A DNA stretch of 32,314 bases. Source: UMGS1601 sp964617585 (GTDB taxonomy: Bacteria; Bacillota; Clostridia; Oscillospirales; Ruminococcaceae). Location: assembly GCA_964617585.1 (NCBI GenBank), contig CAZTXS010000018.1, forward strand, positions 1 through 32,314, given 5' to 3'. Below are positions 29,013 to 32,314 of this stretch, piece after piece. A model generated the notes under the pieces. The model saw only the letters and a list, made by a program, of their open reading frames with translations, was not told the DNA's origin and did no database searches. The position numbers and the translations under genes are program-made. Position 1 is the stretch's first letter. Each line of letters opens with the position of its first letter.

Positions 29013-31742
29013 TTATTCGTTTCTTCCGCAGCACTTTTTGTATTTCTTGCCGCTTCCGCAAGGACATGGATCATTTCTGCCCGGCTTTTTCTTAGCCGTT
29101 CTCATTCCCGGCAGCGAATTATCCGTCTTTATAGGAGCAGCCTTTAAAACCTGTTCTCTCTTAGGCTCATCGTTCGTCTTAACCTTAACGGTGTACATCA
29201 TACGAACAGTTTCCTCACAGATGGACGCAATCATGTCATCGAACATATCAAAGCCCTCGATACGGTATTCAACTACAGGATTCTTGTTTCCGTATGCCCT
29301 CAGACCGATACCGCGCTTAAGCTCTTCCATATCGTCGATATGAGCCATCCACTTGGTGTCGACAATCTTAAGAAGAACAACTCTTTCAACCTCTCGAAGA
29401 ACTGAAGGAGTAAGCTCCTTTTCACGCTCGTCATACTTCTTTAACGCTCTCTCAGTCAGCTCATCAATAATATCTTCCTTGCTTACCGAGTCAAGCTCAA
29501 CCGGATCGTATCTGAAATCATCGTCGGTCGTGAACAGTCCCATTAAGAAATCACGGAGTCCGTCAAGATTCCAGTTATCGTGAACGTCCTCTTCAACTAT
29601 ATAAACATTGACCGTGTTCACAATGAAGTCTTTAATCATCTTGATAATTTCATTGTGAATATCATCGCCCTCAAGAACCTGCGATCTCTGGCTGTATATA
29701 ATCTCTCTCTGAGAGTTCATAACGTCGTCATAGTTGAGAACGTTCTTTCTTATGCCGAAGTTTCTTCCTTCAACCTTTTTCTGTGAGGACTCAATTACGT
29801 TTGAAAGCATCTTGCTCTGGATAGGGGTGTCCTCTTCAACCTTGAGAGTGTTCATCATATGAGTGATTCTTTCACCGCCGAACAATCTCATCAGGTCGTC
29901 CTCCAAAGACAGAAAGAATATTGATCCTCCCTCGTCGCCCTGACGTCCGGCACGTCCTCTGAGCTGATTATCAATACGCCTTGATTCGTGACGCTCCGTA
30001 CCAATTATCATAAGTCCGCCGGCTTTTTTTACGGCAACTGCTTTTTCAGCGACTTCTTTTGAAAACTTATCAAAATACTTCTTGTATTCTTTTCTGGCAT
30101 TGATAATCTCTTCGTTATCGGTTTCACCGTATCCCACGGCTTCATTTATTATATCGCTGTCATAGCCGTGCTTTTTAAGCTCTTTTTTAGCCAGAAACTC
30201 TGCGTTTCCGCCGAGCATAATGTCGGTACCACGTCCTGCCATGTTAGTAGCGATAGTAACAGCTCCGTACTGACCTGCCTGAGCTACTATCTCAGCTTCT
30301 TTCTCGTGCTGTTTAGCGTTCAGAACATTGTGCTTGATACCCTTGTTTTTAAGCATTCTGGATAAAAGCTCCGACTTCTCGATGGATATAGTACCAACCA
30401 GACAAGGCTGTCCTTTTTCATGACATTCGATAATCTGATCTATTACTGCGTTATATTTTGCCTTTTCAGTCTTATATACAACATCTGAATAATCTACTCT
30501 TATTACAGGCTTATTTGTAGGAACTTCTATAACGTCTAATTTATAGATTTCCCTGAACTCGCTTTCCTCTGTCAAAGCCGTACCTGTCATACCTGAAAGC
30601 TTTTCATATAGACGAAAATAGTTCTGGAAAGTAATTGTTGCGATAGTCTTTGATTCGTGAGCGACCTTTACTCCCTCTTTAGCTTCGATAGCCTGATGAA
30701 GTCCGTCGTTAAAACGGCGTCCTATCATCAGACGTCCCGTAAACTCGTCAACTATAATAACCTCGCCGTCACGAACAACATAGTCAATATCGTTTTTCAT
30801 TACGCCGTTTGCCTTAATAGCCTGGTTAATGTGGTGAAGCAGCGTCATGTTTTCAGCGTCCATAAGGTTTTCAACATTGAACGCCTTTTCAGCTTTTTTA
30901 ACGCCCTTTTTAGTTATGGTTGCCGTCTTGGCTTTCTCGTCTACGATATAATCTCCCTCTACAAGATCGTTATCAGCTTTGTCGTCAAGCTCTGCAACAA
31001 TCGTAGGAGTTAAGGTCTTTGCAAATCTGTCGGCTAAAGTATAAAGCTCGGTAGACTTGTCCCCTCTTCCTGAAATAATCAAAGGCGTTCTCGCCTCATC
31101 TATCAAAATCGAGTCTACCTCATCGACGATTGCAAAAGCATGAGCTCTCTGAACCTTATCTTTTTTATAAATAACCATGTTATCACGGAGGTAATCAAAG
31201 CCAAGCTCATTATTTGTGGCATATGTAATGTCGCAGTTATATGCCTTACGTCTTTCGTTGTTGTCAAGTCCGTTCAGGATAACGCCTATTGAAAGACCTA
31301 AAAACTTATAAACTCTTCCCATTTCCTCCGACTGGAATTTTGCAAGATAGTCGTTGACCGTAACAACATGAACTCCTCTTCCTGTCAAAGCGTTCACATA
31401 AGAAGCTAAGCAGGCAACAAGAGTTTTACCTTCACCTGTTTTCATCTCAGCGATTCTTCCCTGGTGAAGAACTATAGCTCCCAAAACTTGAACAGGGAAC
31501 GGCTTTTTGCCGAGAACCCTGTCCGCAGCTTCACGGCAGGTTGCTAAAGCCTCAGGCAGAATATCGTCAAGCGTTTCACCTTCAGCCAGTCTTTTTTTGA
31601 ATTCATCAGTCTTAGCTCTAAGCTCTGAATCCGAAAGCTTCTGATATTTCTCATCTAAATCCAGTACCGTCTGCATTGTCGGCTTAATGCGGGCAAGCTC
31701 TTTTTTACTGTAATTTCCGAAGATTTTATCTAAAATACTCAT
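29013..31742 (-). CDS. secA: Protein translocase ATPase SecA
   Basis: SecA drives secretory proteins through SecYEG using ATP. The 909-residue protein carries FPVQVLGAIVLHQGRIAEMK, Walker A KTGEGKT (101-107), AIVDEVDSILIDEARTPLII as the DEAD-type Walker B region, the TGTALTEESEF segment, MAGRGTDIMLGGNAEFL, the arginine-finger region RIDNQLRGRAGRQGDEG and the C-terminal zinc SEC-C motif RNDPCPCGSGKKYKKCCG. The length is normal. I prefer ATG 31742, which has AGGTGG 11 bases upstream; a GTG 15 bases earlier lies within that site. Promoter and terminator are both clear, so it is monocistronic. Confidence 0.98.
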   Translation of the reverse strand: MSILDKIFGNYSKKELARIKPTMQTVLDLDEKYQKLSDSELRAKTDEFKKRLAEGETLDDILPEALATCREAADRVLGKKPFPVQVLGAIVLHQGRIAEMKTGEGKTLVACLASYVNALTGRGVHVVTVNDYLAKFQSEEMGRVYKFLGLSIGVILNGLDNNERRKAYNCDITYATNNELGFDYLRDNMVIYKKDKVQRAHAFAIVDEVDSILIDEARTPLIISGRGDKSTELYTLADRFAKTLTPTIVAELDDKADNDLVEGDYIVDEKAKTATITKKGVKKAEKAFNVENLMDAENMTLLHHINQAIKANGVMKNDIDYVVRDGEVIIVDEFTGRLMIGRRFNDGLHQAIEAKEGVKVAHESKTIATITFQNYFRLYEKLSGMTGTALTEESEFREIYKLDVIEVPTNKPVIRVDYSDVVYKTEKAKYNAVIDQIIECHEKGQPCLVGTISIEKSELLSRMLKNKGIKHNVLNAKQHEKEAEIVAQAGQYGAVTIATNMAGRGTDIMLGGNAEFLAKKELKKHGYDSDIINEAVGYGETDNEEIINARKEYKKYFDKFSKEVAEKAVAVKKAGGLMIIGTERHESRRIDNQLRGRAGRQGDEGGSIFFLSLEDDLMRLFGGERITHMMNTLKVEEDTPIQSKMLSNVIESSQKKVEGRNFGIRKNVLNYDDVMNSQREIIYSQRSQVLEGDDIHNEIIKMIKDFIVNTVNVYIVEEDVHDNWNLDGLRDFLMGLFTTDDDFRYDPVELDSVSKEDIIDELTERALKKYDEREKELTPSVLREVERVVLLKIVDTKWMAHIDDMEELKRGIGLRAYGNKNPVVEYRIEGFDMFDDMIASICEETVRMMYTVKVKTNDEPKREQVLKAAPIKTDNSLPGMRTAKKKPGRNDPCPCGSGKKYKKCCGRNE

Positions 31743-31795
31743 TTGATTTAATTCCACCTTTTAATAAATTAGATTAAAAATTGTAATCAAAGTTT

Positions 31796-31824
31796 ATTAT
31801 ACAATATATATATTATAAAGTCAA
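31796..31824 (-). promoter_or_regulatory. secA promoter
   Basis: TTGACT and perfect TATAAT on the minus strand are 17 bases apart. The leader is about 48 bases and AT-rich. Confidence 0.8.
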
Positions 31825-32109
31825 GATTTACAGTTTAAATATAAATTGATGTTTCTGTTTAGTAAATTCTCATATTAAACGCAACTTGATGTTGCATTTA
31901 GTCTGAGAAATGCTCTCTCAGGCTTATTTTAGTGCGCCTTCTTTTACTGATTTTTGTTTTTATATATTTTTTCACCACTTTTTTCTCTTTTCTCATATTT
32001 ATTGCAACCTGTTTATCTGGCTTATTGCAGCCCTCTTCGTACTTTTGCATTTACTTTGAGAATTTACGCTTTCTTTATGACAGCTTATATAGTTTTTTAT
32101 TCTTTATGC
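31825..32109. other. Gene-free interval between secA and the surface-protein gene, with two hairpins
   Basis: Two adjacent stem-loops are present: AAACGCAAC/GTTGCATTT (31877-31899) and CTGAGA/TCTCAG (31903-31921). The rest is T-rich on the plus strand. A plus-strand frame from 31932 is hydrophobic only because of this composition and has no ribosome site. I see no convincing gene. Confidence 0.5.
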
Positions 32110-32143
32110 AAAAACAGACGAACCCTGCGATAAAGGTTCGCCT
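32110..32143 (-). terminator. Terminator of the surface-protein gene
   Basis: On the minus strand AGGCGAACC pairs with GGTTCGTCT (one wobble), followed by GTTTTTGC, just past the stop at 32151-32153. Confidence 0.8.
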
Positions 32144-32150
32144 GCTGAAA

Positions 32151-32314
32151 CTATTTTATATTCTTATAAATCAAAGTTTTACCGATATAAATTTTAGCCT
32201 TTTTAACTCCGCTGCCTTTTAGTTGTTTCTTAAGTGACTTAGCCACTTTTTTGTTTTTGACATAAAATTTTATGCCTTTGGGGGTGTTTTTGAAAGCGTT
32301 TTTTTCTATTTTAG
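32151..32314 (-). CDS. C-terminal end of a BspA-like leucine-rich-repeat surface protein (partial)
   Basis: The last 53 codons of a gene running off the window edge encode KIEKNAFKNTPKGIKFYVKN, then KKVAKSLKKQLKGSG, then VKKAKIYIGKTLIYKNIK and a stop. IEKNAFKNTPKGIKFYV is the pattern of LRR_5 (BspA-type) repeats, common in secreted or wall-bound proteins of gut Clostridia. The Lys-rich tail is typical of their ends. The N-terminus, signal peptide and repeat number are outside the window. It faces away from secA and ends at its own terminator. Confidence 0.7.
   Translation of the reverse strand, partial: KIEKNAFKNTPKGIKFYVKNKKVAKSLKKQLKGSGVKKAKIYIGKTLIYKNIK

Noticed and set aside
31932..32222. 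Plus-strand hydrophobic frame of 96 codons
   Set aside because: It is T-rich composition only, has no ribosome site, and overlaps the terminator and 3' end of the leucine-rich-repeat gene on the other strand, whose protein is clearly family-like.

Overview
The window looks like chromosomal DNA from a low-GC, spore-forming-type Clostridia, most likely the Oscillospiraceae/Ruminococcaceae (inference). Supporting signs are strong AGGAGG-type ribosome binding sites, many TTGACA/TATAAT promoters with 17-base spacers, a zinc-type L28, a BspA-like leucine-rich surface protein at the right edge, and mostly A+T-rich codon use. All functional names rest on motif recognition by eye; no database search was possible.

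Region 1 (1-5037) is a methionine block: a LysR-type regulator, an MmcQ/YjbR protein, cobalamin-independent methionine synthase metE behind a good promoter with AT-rich dyads upstream, and metF overlapping metE by 14 bases. Region 2 (5071-8471) holds small and accessory genes: two small minus-strand proteins, an Fe/Mn superoxide dismutase with a TTG start, a frameshifted DUF305-like gene, an XRE repressor/DUF6442 membrane protein pair with an obvious operator-promoter, and a degenerate phosphoribosyltransferase-like gene. Region 3 (8473-14476) is housekeeping: pyrE, a CNNM/CBS (CorC-like) membrane protein, a GtrA-family protein, an ArsP_2-type metal exporter, a TtcA-family tRNA thiolase, and the rplM-rpsI ribosomal operon with a leader hairpin.

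Region 4 (about 14700-27656) is the standout. It is a same-strand cluster that reads as pyrimidine nucleoside and base catabolism: uridine phosphorylase, a Crp/Fnr regulator, an EamA permease, an MmgE/PrpD protein, a four-part ABC importer with a THI5/NMT1-like binding lipoprotein, a TudS-related (DUF523-like) putative desulfidase, a PreA-like dihydropyrimidine dehydrogenase with two C-terminal 4Fe-4S motifs but no PreT partner, a dihydropyrimidinase-like amidohydrolase, an M20 carbamoylase and a nitrilase-family amidohydrolase. Together these could import uracil-like (perhaps thiolated) pyrimidines, free the base from uridine, reduce it, open the ring and release beta-alanine, CO2 and ammonia. 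A perfect palindrome sits about 41 bases upstream of the likely EamA transcription start, the class II Crp/Fnr position.

Region 5 (27676-32314) holds tRNA-Gln(CTG) and tRNA-Thr(GGT) on the minus strand, rpmB, a short graveyard with a possible IS3-type terminal sequence and a decayed reading frame, secA on the minus strand, and the 3' end of a leucine-rich-repeat surface protein.

A dispersed intergenic repeat runs through the window: at least eight copies share a constant 3' end (GGGCAAGCCCTTATTGAA) and have 5' ends of very different length. The two longest copies begin immediately after a stop codon. I do not recognise it as a named family.
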